DNA from: Nemertoderma westbladi
Taxonomy: Eukaryota; Xenacoelomorpha; Nemertodermatida; Nemertodermatidae
Assembly (NCBI GenBank): GCA_032718475.1
Contig: JAUCBJ010007616.1
Span: forward strand, 58,364 to 122,363
Reading direction: 5' to 3'
Length of the DNA stretch: 64,000 nt
This document shows positions 53,441 to 64,000 of the stretch, in pieces. The translations under genes and the position numbers were made by a program. The notes under the pieces were generated by a model. The model was given only the letters and a program-made list of their open reading frames with translations. It had not been told where the DNA came from and did not search any database. Within the stretch, counting starts at the first letter, position 1; each line of letters begins with the position of its first letter.

Positions 53441-54054
53441 TAAAATAAATTACACCTAAAATCAATAGAGCAATCACAATTTAATTATGTGAAAAATCTT
53501 CACTAACATTAATGGAAATTATGAAATTTCCTTGCAGTGGAATTGTATAATTTCTTTACAACAGTTACCTTATTAATATATCGTAAAGTTTTTGATATAT
53601 TTAAAAATTTGATGCGACTTCTAGTTTCCGAGATATAACAATTAATGTGTAACATGCCAGTGTAAATATTACAAATTTCCCATTCAATCACAGCTTATTG
53701 TGAAATTAATTATATTATTCTGGATCATCACTAATTTGCTACTTACTTTTCTCTACTGTTCCTTTTGTTTGGCTTGTGTTATGCAAATTTACACAGAATT
53801 TCCAAGAATAAACAACATATGATCCGCAAAATAATTTTTTGGTCATTAATAAGGTAATATAGAATCCAAAATGTGTGATTCGGATTGATTGCGAAATACT
53901 TATGGGTTTTTTTTTTATAGTTTGAATCGACTATAAGAGGTTTCTAAGGAAATATTATGAAAAAAGTGCAATAAATTGGGAAAAAATCGACCCACGCTAA
54001 TTTCAGCAATCCGCTCGCTGCATGACCTGTTTTTTAGTACACCTTGATTTAAAT

Positions 54055-54517
54055 AGATAATAGATTAAATAAAAATAGATAATTTATAATACTAGTAAGT
54101 TTTTGCTAGTTTATAAATATTTTTGTTCTAGAAAATTTTTTGGTTATAGAACACATTTTATATTTTTTATACTAGCTAGTTTTTTCTACTTTTTTATAAA
54201 TGTTATAGAACAAGTGTTAGTTATCAATTTTGATAATTATTTTTGTTCTAGAAAACATTATAAAAGCCTTTTATTGTGAAAAAATTGGTCAAACTATGGG
54301 TAGCCAAGGTGTAGTAATGCCCGTAATTCACTATGGAAGAAGCTTCGATGGACGATATATATGCTGGAATAGGCCCAGATAAAAGTTAGAAGACTTACAA
54401 CAAATAAAAAGACGTAAGTGTATGCAAGTAGTAGCATTTTTTGTCTCATAACGCTCGACAAAAAAAAACCTACTTTTTTTGCCACCACTTAAATAGTTAT
54501 TTCTAATTTTTGTTGCT
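54055..54517. other. AT-rich spacer
   Basis: T-rich, with repeated TTTTTGTTCTAGAAAA. No gene. Confidence 0.5.
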
Positions 54518-55287
54518 ATAGTCGAGTAGACGCTTGGTACATTTTACTGACGAACCGTTCTCCAGCGTATGACTGCAATTTTATTTGGTCATGATGTTGT
54601 TCAACATTATAACAATAAATTTTCGCTATAAAGACTTTGGGAAAGGTTGAGCAATTTTTTTATTGCCGTTTGTTTGGAGGATAAAATCATAACAAAATTA
54701 CCAAAAAAATGTTAATCTATGTAGAGAATGTGTTAGCAACAACATTAAACATTCTAGAATATTATGTTTTTATGATTCAAAACATTGCAGTATAAGTTAT
54801 ATTATAATATATAAGGCAATGAAAATTTATTATGATTCAAAACACTGCAGTAATAAGTACATTTAGGCAATGAAAATGACCTTAAAGAGAGTTGGAGGCG
54901 ACGAGTGTTTTGACTAAAAAAATTAAAAAATATTGTGATTAATAGTGACATTTAGTTTTGAGAAAGATTGCCTTATCTGGATCTACCGCCTTATGTAAGG
55001 CGTTAGATCCAAAAAATCCAAAAGTTGGAAACGCTAGAAAAATGCAGTGATAGCAATATGAGAAAGGACTTTGGCATTTGCGAAACAAGATTGCCACGAT
55101 ACGAAGAATTACAGAAGCTGGAAATTTGAAGATTCCGTTGGATTTGGGAGATGGTGAGCTTGAAGACCTAACTATTTTGGGAACCCGATTCTATCGAAGT
55201 TATTACGTCCATTTTAAAGGTAATATACTTAATGTACACCACCATTTAATATATAGAATATTGTATAATATTTATATTTAAAAAGAT

Positions 55288-56326
55288 GGTACTTCTGCAG
55301 TATACCCCCACACCTTGATATATGTTTTATCATGTTCCTTTACTACCGCTATGGTGACTAGATTCTAGAACACAATTATTGTGGCAAAATGTCTTTAGGC
55401 AAGTTAAATTTGCGTGAATTGGTGCTACGTACAAGTACTGTAGCTGATTCATTACAGCTATGCAGAAACAATTTTCTGTTGACAACCAGCAGTACTTGTT
55501 TGTGTGGTAGAGATATGAAACTTAGGGCGACGAAGCGCTGCAAGGATGGAGAAATTTGGCGTTGCCCACGTCCCTGCATGAAGGAGAGCACAATAAGGAA
55601 AGGTTCTTTTTTTGCTGGAAGTAATTTACCAATAAGTACACTTCTTGAATTCTAGTACTATTGGGCCTATGAAGAAGTGTCCATGGAAAAGGCGAGGCGG
55701 GAATTCGGAATGAGCGACCACACCACTGTTGATTGGAAGAACTTTCATCGAGATATTTGTGCACAGTCGTTATTAAACAATTCAGCAAAAATTGGTGGTA
55801 GTGGGCACATTGTGGAGGTGGATGAGAGCCTTTTTGTTCGTAGGAAACACAATGTTGGACGCGAAGCGGGCCAGGAATGGGTGTTCGGAGGCATTGATGT
55901 AAGTACAAGGGCATGTTTTTTGGTACCATTTGCCTGCTGTAATGCTGACACTCTGCTCCCTATTATACAAGAGTACATTCTCCCAGATACATTAATCAGG
56001 TCCGATCTCTGGAAGGCATACAATGGGATTGAAAATCTTCCTGAGGGATATTCACACGAAACCGTGAATCATAGTAAGAACTTTGTTGACCCAGAGAGTG
56101 GAACCCACACGCAGAATATCGAGAACTTGTGGATGCGTGCCAAACGCAGGAACAAGAGAGAGTGTGGAACTCATAGATCCTTGTTACGCACATATTTCAT
56201 TGAATTCATGTGGCGAGAATCAAAGAGAAAGGAAGAAAACAAATTTGAACATTTAATAAATGACATAGTACAATTGTATAAATGTTAAGAAATTGAGAGG
56301 GTGTGGGGGTATACTGCAGAAGTACC
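55288..56326 (+). mobile_element. Merlin transposon, near-intact
   Basis: Perfect 27-bp terminal inverted repeats: GGTACTTCTGCAGTATACCC then CCACACC, at 55,288-55,314 and 56,300-56,326. Length 1,039 bp with a single gene, as is usual for Merlin, the eukaryotic relatives of bacterial IS1016/IS1595. The expected 8-9-bp target duplication is not visible (left AAAAAGAT, right AAGTTGAC), so either the flanks changed or the element moved by another event. Confidence 0.9.
55389..56288 (+). pseudogene. Merlin (IS1595/ISXO2-like) transposase with one nonsense codon
   Basis: One frame of 299 codons from ATG 55,389 to TAA 56,286-56,288, interrupted only by TAG at 55,653-55,655. N-terminal zinc ribbon: CLCGRDMKLRATKRCKDGE, WRCPRPC (about residues 36-60). 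DDE core after the stop: IVEVDESLF (first Asp), GIDVSTR, LIRSDLWKAY (second Asp), then THTQNIENLWMRAKRRNK with the acidic residue and basic segment typical of the family. It would cut and rejoin the element ends, but the amber codon separates zinc ribbon and catalytic core, so a full-length protein is not made unless the codon is read through. Confidence 0.92.
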
Positions 56327-56574
56327 AAGTTGACATTTAGTCCAAATTGGTGGTGGATTTTCCCCTTTTTACTTTTAGTTTTTACTTTGGATTAGGAGTA
56401 TCTTAACATCTTCTCTCTTGCAATTTTGAACTTTTTACTGTGTGAGCTTCCTTTACTGCATTGTCAGTTCTGAGTTTCTCCCAGTCATAGTTGATTCGTT
56501 TGCTTGTCCTGAGTTTACTGGCTCTCAAACTGAGTCTGAGCTCTGCAGTCTGATCTGGTCCGAACAAATTAGGT

Positions 56575-57060
56575 TGAACGAGCTAACTACTGTATGCCTC
56601 GCAGTTAAATGTCATTATATTAGTTTATGATCCTGGAATTTTTATATTCGATGGGGTTTAGTGTCAGAAGTGTTAATGGACTTAGGAGAATTCATACTCA
56701 ACCAATTGAAACTTTGACCGAATTGCTTTCTGCTGAATTTGCAGACTGGAAGTGGATGGACGTTATAAACGTCCATTTCAAATGTCATTCATTATACTTG
56801 ATGGCTCATGACTAATCTGATATTCTTGAATACAAATGATGTCGATGTAATATTCCATTGCCAGAGCTGCAATAATGTTTGCTAAGCAGTTTTAGAGTGC
56901 GCGCGTTCATTGTAGTATTTAGTGTCTTTCTAAGTTTCAACAGGTTGGTTCTCATTCTGCTCGACCTTCTTTCATTCACTGGGGTCGAAAAATGAGTACC
57001 TGTTGAATTACTGGGAACAAACCTTGGGATACGAGTAGCACCAGTCATACCTTCGGGTAG
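56575..57060 (-). pseudogene. RTE-type LINE endonuclease fragment
   Basis: Minus-strand pieces give TLNTTMNARTLK, then in another frame ANIIAALAMEYYIDIICIQE (the conserved Q-E with the catalytic Glu), later KWTFITSIHFQSANSAESNS and ILLSPLTL...SRII (the GGVG.LLSP region). This order is the first half of an RTE-type APE endonuclease. Frameshifts and stops throughout; no RT follows. It lies next to Merlin within the 4-kb TIR candidate. Confidence 0.55.
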
Positions 57061-58451
57061 CAGCTACTGAAGAGGGAGACAGATGCATGTTATAGTGCAC
57101 GTTATTCTATCCAAATAGATAAACGAAAGTCAACAGAACAGGTTACAGTTTTATTTTTGGGAGTAACCAGCTGTTATTTGCGTCGATTTTTCCCTGGAGA
57201 GGGATGAATTTTGATTACGACTAAAGGCCCTCCCTATCTTCGAAGAGATGCCTTCAGTCCGACTGTTTGATTGGCTTTTTTTACTATTCTATAATGCACA
57301 GATATTGATATATTATTCGAATTCCTAGAACTTTTAATTCCTGCAAAGCTAACCTAGCATTGCGAATTATCTTGCACAAAATATAATGAAAGTATTATTT
57401 ATTTCAGATGTAAAATTTAGAATTAAAGGAAACTGCAGCAGTCAAGAATGAATATAAGAAGAGCGGGCTCGCAAGTATTATTCTGGAGAGCGGCTGTAGA
57501 TTATATGCAGCCGGCAGCCGCCACTATAGCCTACAAAATTTGGTTGGATGTGGGAGCAATTTGTGAATTGGGCTTTCAATTTTTATTGCAAGTGTGCGAA
57601 CAAGGACTGTGATAACGTGTTAATAAATATATTATCAAACATTCAACTAAAAGTAATTACTGCAAATGCAGAAGTTGTTTCATCGACAGTCTTTCACCTT
57701 TCATTTCACAGTCCACTGGTAATACCGGACATCACCTTACAGAAACAACATCCCAGTTTGGGTAACCACTGCTACAGTACTTCGAAAAATAAACCTGCGC
57801 CATTCTGTCCATAAATGCGTCGGCCACAAAGTCCACATTCGAATTAACATATTTCCAACATATTTTCCACCAGTTCTTGAGGATACATGTCTAGCGAGAG
57901 TTAGGGTGCTGACAGCATATATTCCTGACAGACAGCTGGTATGTCGGTGCATTACTTGGCCACAGTGATAAGCTCCAAATTGCACACCGAGCCTTGTATG
58001 TATTACAAGTTCACTACCAGTAACAGTGTTTGCCATAACACTGCAATGTTACAAAATTTGTAACTCATAACTGCAAACATAATCCTTGTAGGAGCGGCAT
58101 TAATATAAGCTCTAGCTTGTTTGCCAATCCTTCCCTTTACTCACCTTCATATATATATATTGTAAAGTGCAATATTAATACTTCTAATAAACATACGTTT
58201 AAACAAACAAAAAAAAAAAAACATAATCCTTATTCCTTACATTTTTATTTTCTCGAGCTTGGTTTCTCCTTATTTATGATTGACCAGTGTCTAAATAGAT
58301 AAATATACCCCTGCGTGTTAATTCATTATTGTTGCTATGTAAAACATCTGTAGTTAAGATAAATAGTGTTCTAGAAAAAATTGCTCAATGCGGACTATGT
58401 GAAATATAACATAATTTCAAATGGTTTATACACGTTAACACTTTCAGCAAA
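57061..58451. other. interior of the TIR candidate without recognised gene
   Basis: Open frames at 57,548-57,814 (plus) and 58,036-57,737 (minus) have no known motif. TATATATATA at 58,150 and poly-A at 58,208. Confidence 0.4.
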
Positions 58452-58512
58452 AAAAACTGCAGTCATACCCAATTTGAACGGTGGTCGGTACTGTCTACTT
58501 GACTACTATATT

Positions 58513-58954
58513 TTCTCACCAAATGGAAACATCAATTTTTAACGGGGGTAATTTGGCACAAGATGGTCCTTTTCTGAATTTTTTCAAATAATAATTTCAT
58601 GTTATTTAAAAATCCAATTTTTATGTTGCAACTGGTTTGGAATATCAAATAAAAAAAAAATGATTTTTCACCATTATTGTTTCCATTGCGAAAAAATGCA
58701 TCCAAAAAACGAAAAAAAAAATGAAAATTTGCATAATTTGGCATGCCAAAAGACCAACTTTAAGTTTGAAAACACTTGAACTTAAAAATAAAAATTATTC
58801 CACTCTTCTTAAACATATTAATATTAAAAAAAAGTAATATAATCCTAAATTAATTTTCTTCCAGTTGAATATTAAAAAATTCTCCCAATTGGGAACACTG
58901 GGGGATAGAAGGTTTTAAGCACCAATAGAGATGTAAGTAGCGCCTCTGATGTAG
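58513..58954. other. AT-rich spacer with A runs
   Basis: No gene; several poly-A runs and a direct repeat of the type AATTTGGCA (58,550 and 58,735). Confidence 0.45.
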
Positions 58955-59915
58955 ACGTCAATCTGAGACTGGACGTCTAGCCTGAGTGGGTCGCTACACT
59001 GACCTCCAGAGCGCAGTCTTTCGTGCCTTTATTGCAAAGGATGATAAGATTTTAAGTTCTTGTGACCCAAGAAAAATCTTTAGCAATATTAACACAAAGC
59101 ATAAATCCAAATGTGGAATCAGCCCTTTGAAATACAATGGAGACAAAATTGTGGATGATACATCAAAGTATAACATTTTTACTAACGCGTTTAAGGAAAA
59201 ATTTTGGAGGATGATGGAGTAACCCCAGATTTCCCAAGAAAAGATGCATATGGAAACCAATTCTGCACCGTTGAATTTTCGCAAAACGATACTTACCAAC
59301 CTTAATAAATACATTAAAAGCCAAGATTAGTGGTAAACCAGATAATTTGATAAGTATTTTATTTGTGCGTTTAGCAATTGTTTTAGCAGTTATGCAAGTT
59401 TTCTTGCCACCCATGCATAGGCCTACTTTGTCGGATTTAGCTAACTGCTAATATTTTCCTGATTTTTAAAAAAGGGGACCCATGTGATCTTTTTACTACA
59501 GACCAATATCATGTATATAACACTACTAACATCTATAGCTTTGATTTATAAAGCACAACATGGTTTCTGCTGTGTAAACCCCTATGTGCACCCACTTATA
59601 GAATGAGTTGCAGACTGGTACAACATTCTAGATAATCATGGTAGTCTTGATTTTACTGTATTGATTTTGTCAAGGCCTTTTATATAATCCTAAACTATTA
59701 ATTAAACATTCAGCGAATGGCATCTCAGGTAATCTTTTAACCACCCAAAGCCAAACGAAAAGAGTGCTTGTTGGAAATTATGTATTAGACCCGGTTACTC
59801 TGGAGTATGGTACCGTTCAGGGCAGTGTTATCAGACCTTTCCGTTTTATCATGTTTTCATTAATGGAAGTTTAAAAAAAGCCATAGCAAAATTATCTACA
59901 GATGATGTGAAACTC
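58955..59915 (+). pseudogene. decayed LINE reverse transcriptase
   Basis: The plus strand encodes DPRKIFSNINTKHKSKCGIS and NIFTNAFKEKF (58,986-59,220, the region before the RT), then after shifts KRGP, YRPISCI (RT finger motif, about 59,500), DFVKAFY (motif A remnant, about 59,670) and GTVQGSVIRPF (motif B remnant, about 59,815). It resembles Jockey/CR1-type RTs. Numerous stops. No tail identified. Confidence 0.65.
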
Positions 59916-61924
59916 TACTTACTGAAGTACTGCACAAACTAACACTGCGAGTTAGAAGAATTCTGGTTCTTGGATTGTAGTATGTAGAAATTGCAATCAC
60001 AAATTGCGCAGTAGTCTATGTACTGTAGGTTACCTATGTAGGTAGTCTAAGACAGTTATGTTATCAGTTCTGATTTTTCTTGCAACGATTTAGGTATTGG
60101 TATTACTATAAGTGAGGCACGGAACTAAAGTTCAACTGCTATTGTAAATATCCATTAGTCAAAACTCATACTATTATAAATCTCTTGTATCACACCATGA
60201 CCCGTAACATAGGGTGAAGTCATATTTCAGAGTTGTAAGTGTAGTGTAATCGGCTATTTACAATCAAATTCTACACCAAGTGTGGGGCGAGCGACGAAAG
60301 TAATCGAGCTTAGCATACGGGTACCACTAACTCAATCGGTGTGTCTGTTGCTCTGTTGTGTCCAATTTTAAACGTTAATAACTCAGCCAAATCTCGATAA
60401 AATATATCCAAACTTGGTACATATGTAGTCCGGCAAAAGTTTAGAAATTTTCCAAGTTGAATTTACGTGGGGTCTTTGTGCAGCATGTGTAACTGTCTTG
60501 CAGTTATAATAAATTTATTTATCCAAAAATTATTAGGCTTGTCATCATCTGGTTGCTAGGAGACTGCAGGATATATCAGGTGGGTTTGAAATTCAGCAAT
60601 ACCGGTACAATGCAGCAATAATGTGGAATAATACTGCAGTGCAATACCCAGCAACGTTTTGGAATTGTAGCGGTACTCAAACAACTCGCCATCAAGGCCA
60701 CTGCCTTTGTCTGTTGCAGTGTCGTTGGTGACCTCAACTTTTGGTATCGTTACTGCGCTAGCACTAAGCGCATACTGGACTACCCGATAAGTGAGACCGG
60801 AGGACTGAATAATGCATTGAATTTTTTGAGTAGTTTGACTGTGGACTTCTATGACATCGATGCCAAGCTGCCAATGCGAAAGTTTTTTTTAAAGTAAAAG
60901 TTTGGTTACATTTTATTAATTAATTATTTTAATTTCTTAAGTACCGATTTTGGGATAGAATTGCTCAATTTTCATCTGTATATAATAACTGAGCCTCGTC
61001 CTGCGCGATGGCCCCACGAACGTGTTGGGTGTAACTGGCTACACCAGTCCGAGTGTAACTCGAGTGTTGTGTGTAAGTGTTAACAACACTAAATCGTTAA
61101 ATTTGGGTGTAAGCGGATCGGGTGTAGAATTCCTGCAGTTACACCGAAATTTAACAGTTACCCACCTTGATTTACACTTTTTCACCTGGGTGAAAAACAT
61201 AACATAATGGTAATAACTGGCCCCATTATTCATTCAGCCACCGCACATTTGCACTTACGTAAACGCACACTACTTTTAAGTTTGCGTTATTGTAGCTCAT
61301 TTCTGACCATAATAGCTCACCTTCGCTCATTGTGTCACAGGTTAGCTCGTTGTATGTCATTTGTTAGATCATTGTAGTGTAGCTCGTTTAGGTCATTTGT
61401 GATTTTAGAATATAGGTACCTCTTGAACGGGTTACCTGCTTTGTTTTACTTTCGGTTTCCACTACTGCACTGTGTGTGTTGTAGGCCTGCTGTACTCTGC
61501 TTACCTGCGGTTATGGTGATTATATTACTATTGTACTTCCTCTTTTGTTGTACTAAATTAATTTAGGATTAGATGGTTCTGGTAATGATCTAGCTAGAAG
61601 CATAGGCCTACACTACCCATATGTTTTCGTTACACTACGAGGCATATACCGGTGGTTTGATAGTGTGATATTACAATACTTGTAGGCCTGAGCCAAAAAC
61701 TTTAAAATATACTTAGGAAAATAACGGTACAAGTAATTAAAAGTTAGGAAAATAACGGTACAAGTAATTAAAAGTTAAACAGAGGTACACGAGCGGCGGA
61801 GTGATAAGCGACGAAGAGAACGCTGTAGGCGTCGAATCCAAATTAAAAATGTTAAAATTACGTAATAACGTAAAGATGTTTTAAAAATGTTTGATCCTTA
61901 TCATATTTAGGCTAACTAATATGA
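59916..61924. other. spacer with hairpin and short tandem repeat
   Basis: No gene is found. 61,020-61,200 has many GTGTAA/TTACAC motifs and an inverted repeat (GTTAAATTTGGGTGTAA against TTACACCGAAATTTAAC, about 61,097-61,159). A 30-bp unit (AAAATAACGGTACAAGTAAT) is duplicated in tandem at 61,720-61,779. Confidence 0.55.
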
Positions 61925-62916
61925 TATAGTCGAGTCAATCTAGCAAAAAACCCATAAGTATTTCGCAATCAATCCGAACCACACATTTTGGATTTTATAT
62001 TACTTTACTAATGACCAAAAAAAGTCTGCAAAATTTTATTTTGCGGATCATATATTTATTCATGGAAATACTGCGTAAATTTGCATAACACAAGCCAAAC
62101 AAAAGGAACATTAGGGAAAAGTAAGTAGCAAATTGGTGATGTTCCAGTATAATTTAATTAATTTCACAATAAGCTGTGATTCAATGGGAAATTAATAATA
62201 TTTACACTGGCGTGTTACACATTAATTGCTATATCTCGGAAACTAGAAGTCGTATCAAATTTTTAAATATATTAAAAACTTCACGATATATTAAGGTAAC
62301 TGTTGTAAAAAAATTATACAATTCCACAGCAAGGAAATTTCATAATTTCCATTAATGTTAGTGTATATTTTTCACATAATTAAATTGTGATTGCTCTATT
62401 GATTTTAAGTGTAATTTATATATTTATTTTAGTTTGAAAACCACAATAGTTTATCATATATCAAATACATTTTTTGGGGATAAGGGTTTTTGAGGTCGAT
62501 AAATCCGATGGTTACATCCACCCGTTTAGTAGATAAGTTTTGTAAATGAGTTTTCTATATTGTACCAGCAAAATTGTTATTAAAAATGATTAAATTATTA
62601 GACAAATTTCCGTTGCTCTGGAAACTAAATTGGTAACTATATAGAAGTGTATACTTCAGTCAATCGATAGTCATTAGAGTAAAGTTTGTCTGTACCAAAT
62701 TTTGAGAAAATCCCACCAATAGACCACCTGTTGCTATGTAAAATCCATGTTGCTAAGGAAAGAAACAGGAAATTGAAGGTGATCCGCATAATATATTTTT
62801 ATAGACTTTTTTGGGGGTATTAACAAGGTAATGTAGAATAAAAAAAAATTGGTTTGGATGAATTGCGAATTTGTTATGGGTTGACCCCCTTTTTCGGCTA
62901 GATTGACTCGCCTAAT
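61925..62916. mobile_element. TATAGTCGAG TIR element, 1 kb, non-autonomous
   Basis: The left end TATAGTCGAGTCAATCTAGC and the reversed right end TATTAGGCGAGTCAATCTAGC continue in parallel for about 90 bp (then CCCATAA, TTCGCAAT.(A/C)ATCC). TA/ATA flanks both ends, as expected of Tc1/mariner-like elements. 61,925-62,510 matches 52,796-53,945 inverted. Interior motifs GTTGCTATGTAAA and GTTGCTAAGGAAA (62,730-62,762) are degenerate X-boxes. There is no ORF. Confidence 0.75.
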
Positions 62917-63121
62917 AGGGATCCAATATTTTTTAAACAAAAAATATTAGTACGATCTTGCTGGTGACTGACTGCCTTGATTTTAATTTGTACATGATGT
63001 GCAAATTTTTAAATTGAAGTTGTGAAATTAATTATAAATATACACCGTTGGTTCTTATTTCAATTCCATTATTCCATTTGTTTGGACTAATAAACGCATT
63101 ATTATTATTTTATAAATATAA
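62917..63121. other. short spacer
   Basis: AT-rich; nothing recognised. Confidence 0.5.
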
Positions 63122-63350
63122 ATCAGCAGCTTGGTCTAGTGGTGACATTCCTGGGATTCCAATCAAGAGGCACTGGTTCGATCCCTAGATGGAGCAGCAC
63201 TGTTTAGGCCCAGTGCTTTAAATACTGCAGCCTGGCCCAACCCTGGCTTTCATCTTTAACTGGTCGATAAATGGATGTAATAAGTGGAAGGGTTTTGTAA
63301 AAGCCTTTGCTGAATTGCCCCGTTATTTTTATTATCTTTTACATTAAAAT
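63122..63350 (+). mobile_element. tRNA-derived SINE
   Basis: A-box TGGTCTAGTGG (63,132-63,142) and B-box GGTTCGATCCC (63,175-63,185) are spaced as in a tRNA, and would form an internal RNA polymerase III promoter. The 75-bp tRNA-like head is followed by about 140 bp of unrelated body and a TTATTTTTATTAT tail, which is why it is called a SINE and not a tRNA gene. There is no clean acceptor stem. Copy number cannot be judged here. Confidence 0.75.
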
Positions 63351-64000
63351 ATTCTGTAGTTGATTTAATAAGTGTAAGAGACCGTATTATTGCTGTATCG
63401 GTGTTTTTAGAGGATCTAAGACCTATTTCCTCCGTATGTGTACTGTGAAAGGCATATTTTATGATTCTATGGCAATTCGTGACGCAAAAGGGTGATAGCT
63501 ACTCTTGAACAGTAGTTACTATGACTACGGTTAACAGCTGACATTCATACGTGTTGATTTCCTTTGTTCTACGGCGTCTCTCAGTTCAGTCAGCCAATGA
63601 GAGCGTTTTTGTGGCTCCTTGTACAGAAAATTTCCGAGAAATGACGCAATGCCTATGTGCAGTGTTTACATTCAGTCTTGAGCAAAAGAAAGAACGGCTT
63701 GGAAGTATTTTGTGCTGTACTGTTTTTTAGTTTTACACTAGTAGGTTTAATTATAAAGGGCATATATCCTTTAACCGACATACTGACCTGCTGACATACC
63801 GGTACTGACGTACCGATCTACCTAACTGTTCAGTTGTTGTTTTATACTGCTATTTACTGTCAGTTCTTCATAATATGGTTGATGAATTATTATATTTGGA
63901 ATAACGATAAATAACCCCGCAACCCAATATTCTTGATATACCGAAGGTAAGAGAGAAAGGTTACCAATAACGATTGTGACTTATGTTAAAGTGGTTTGAA
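63351..64000. other. window end without recognised gene
   Basis: AT-rich. No exon with supported borders; possible upstream region of a gene beyond the window. Confidence 0.4.

Larger units (their letters stand above)
51380..54054. mobile_element. TIR-flanked block with 122-bp inverted ends and X-box-like array
   Basis: 51,380-51,503 and 53,932-54,054 are inverted copies (ATTTAAATCAA, then ACAGGTCATGCAGC and TTCATAATATTTCC), about 122 bp with substitutions. Inside are seven X-box-like palindromes (51,584-52,629), a C run at 52,322-52,339, a 52,796-53,943 segment shared in inverted orientation with 61,925-62,510, and a LINE insertion at 52,862. This may be a large member of the TATAGTCGAG family with nested ends, or two nested elements. 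There is no coding capacity. Confidence 0.6.
54518..58512. mobile_element. candidate 4-kb TIR element hosting the Merlin insertion
   Basis: The left end TATAGTCGAGTAGACG... (54,518-54,586) and the reversed right end TATAGTAGTCAAGTAGACA (58,452-58,512) share the motif order GTAGAC, GGTAC or AGTACC, ACCGTTC, TATGACTGCA. The imperfect 60-70-bp TIRs are related at the tip to the TATAGTCGAG family at 61,925. Inside lie Merlin (55,288-56,326) and a decayed LINE endonuclease. A 72-bp tandem duplication (GATTCAAAACA(T/C)TGCAGTA) lies at 54,774-54,875. Confidence 0.5.

Noticed and set aside
63122-63200. A functional tRNA gene
   Set aside because: A and B boxes are good but no clean acceptor or anticodon stem, and an unrelated body and AT-rich tail follow.

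Overview
The window looks like repeat-dense DNA from an invertebrate animal. It is AT-rich, host genes appear only as isolated exons with GT/AG borders, and most recognisable coding material belongs to eukaryotic transposable elements: several LINE lineages, a Penelope-like element, a Merlin transposon, other TIR elements and a tRNA-type SINE. Nothing suggests a bacterial genome: there are no operons and no dense gene packing. I cannot name the species.

Layout. 1-6.5 kb: a 5.4-kb TIR-bounded DNA transposon with a decayed minus-strand protein of a Cys-rich / SDG-AQFK / KGPHD-GG type, plus a 416-bp palindrome. 7.7-12.6 kb: Penelope-like fragments, three copies of a 200-230-bp repeat, and a 5'-truncated RTE-like LINE. 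13.7-19.1 kb: an RTE-like LINE fragment and a second, decayed LINE with an ORF1. 19.1-26.4 kb: a GC-richer, frameshifted minus-strand coding relic of unknown origin (candidate viral relic or captured gene), split by a CR1/L2-like LINE; another GC-rich block lies at 32.3-33.2 kb. 26.5-35 kb: four exons of a class A peptide-type GPCR on the minus strand, with a LINE, hairpins and TIR elements in and around its introns. 37.56-42.61 kb: a 49-bp satellite of exactly 103 monomers without indels. 42.9-48.1 kb: a decayed LINE carrying a foldback element, then an intact RTE-like LINE (1,098 codons, 15-bp target duplication). 49 kb: one probable host exon and a LINE fragment with a 5' inversion. 50.5-62.9 kb: nested transposons, including a TATAGTCGAG-ended family carrying X-box-like palindromes and a Merlin element broken only by one TAG. 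63.1 kb: a tRNA-related SINE.

How the parts relate. The intact LINE at 44.4-48.1 kb is the reference for at least six dead copies in the window, which differ by truncation, internal insertion, foldback insertion and 5' inversion. The host genes visible are only the GPCR, whose TM6-TM7 exon is not found on its strand, and the single exon near 49.1 kb. Assignments of the GC-rich relic, the SDG-type transposon superfamily and the LINE clades are inference from motifs and need database searches.
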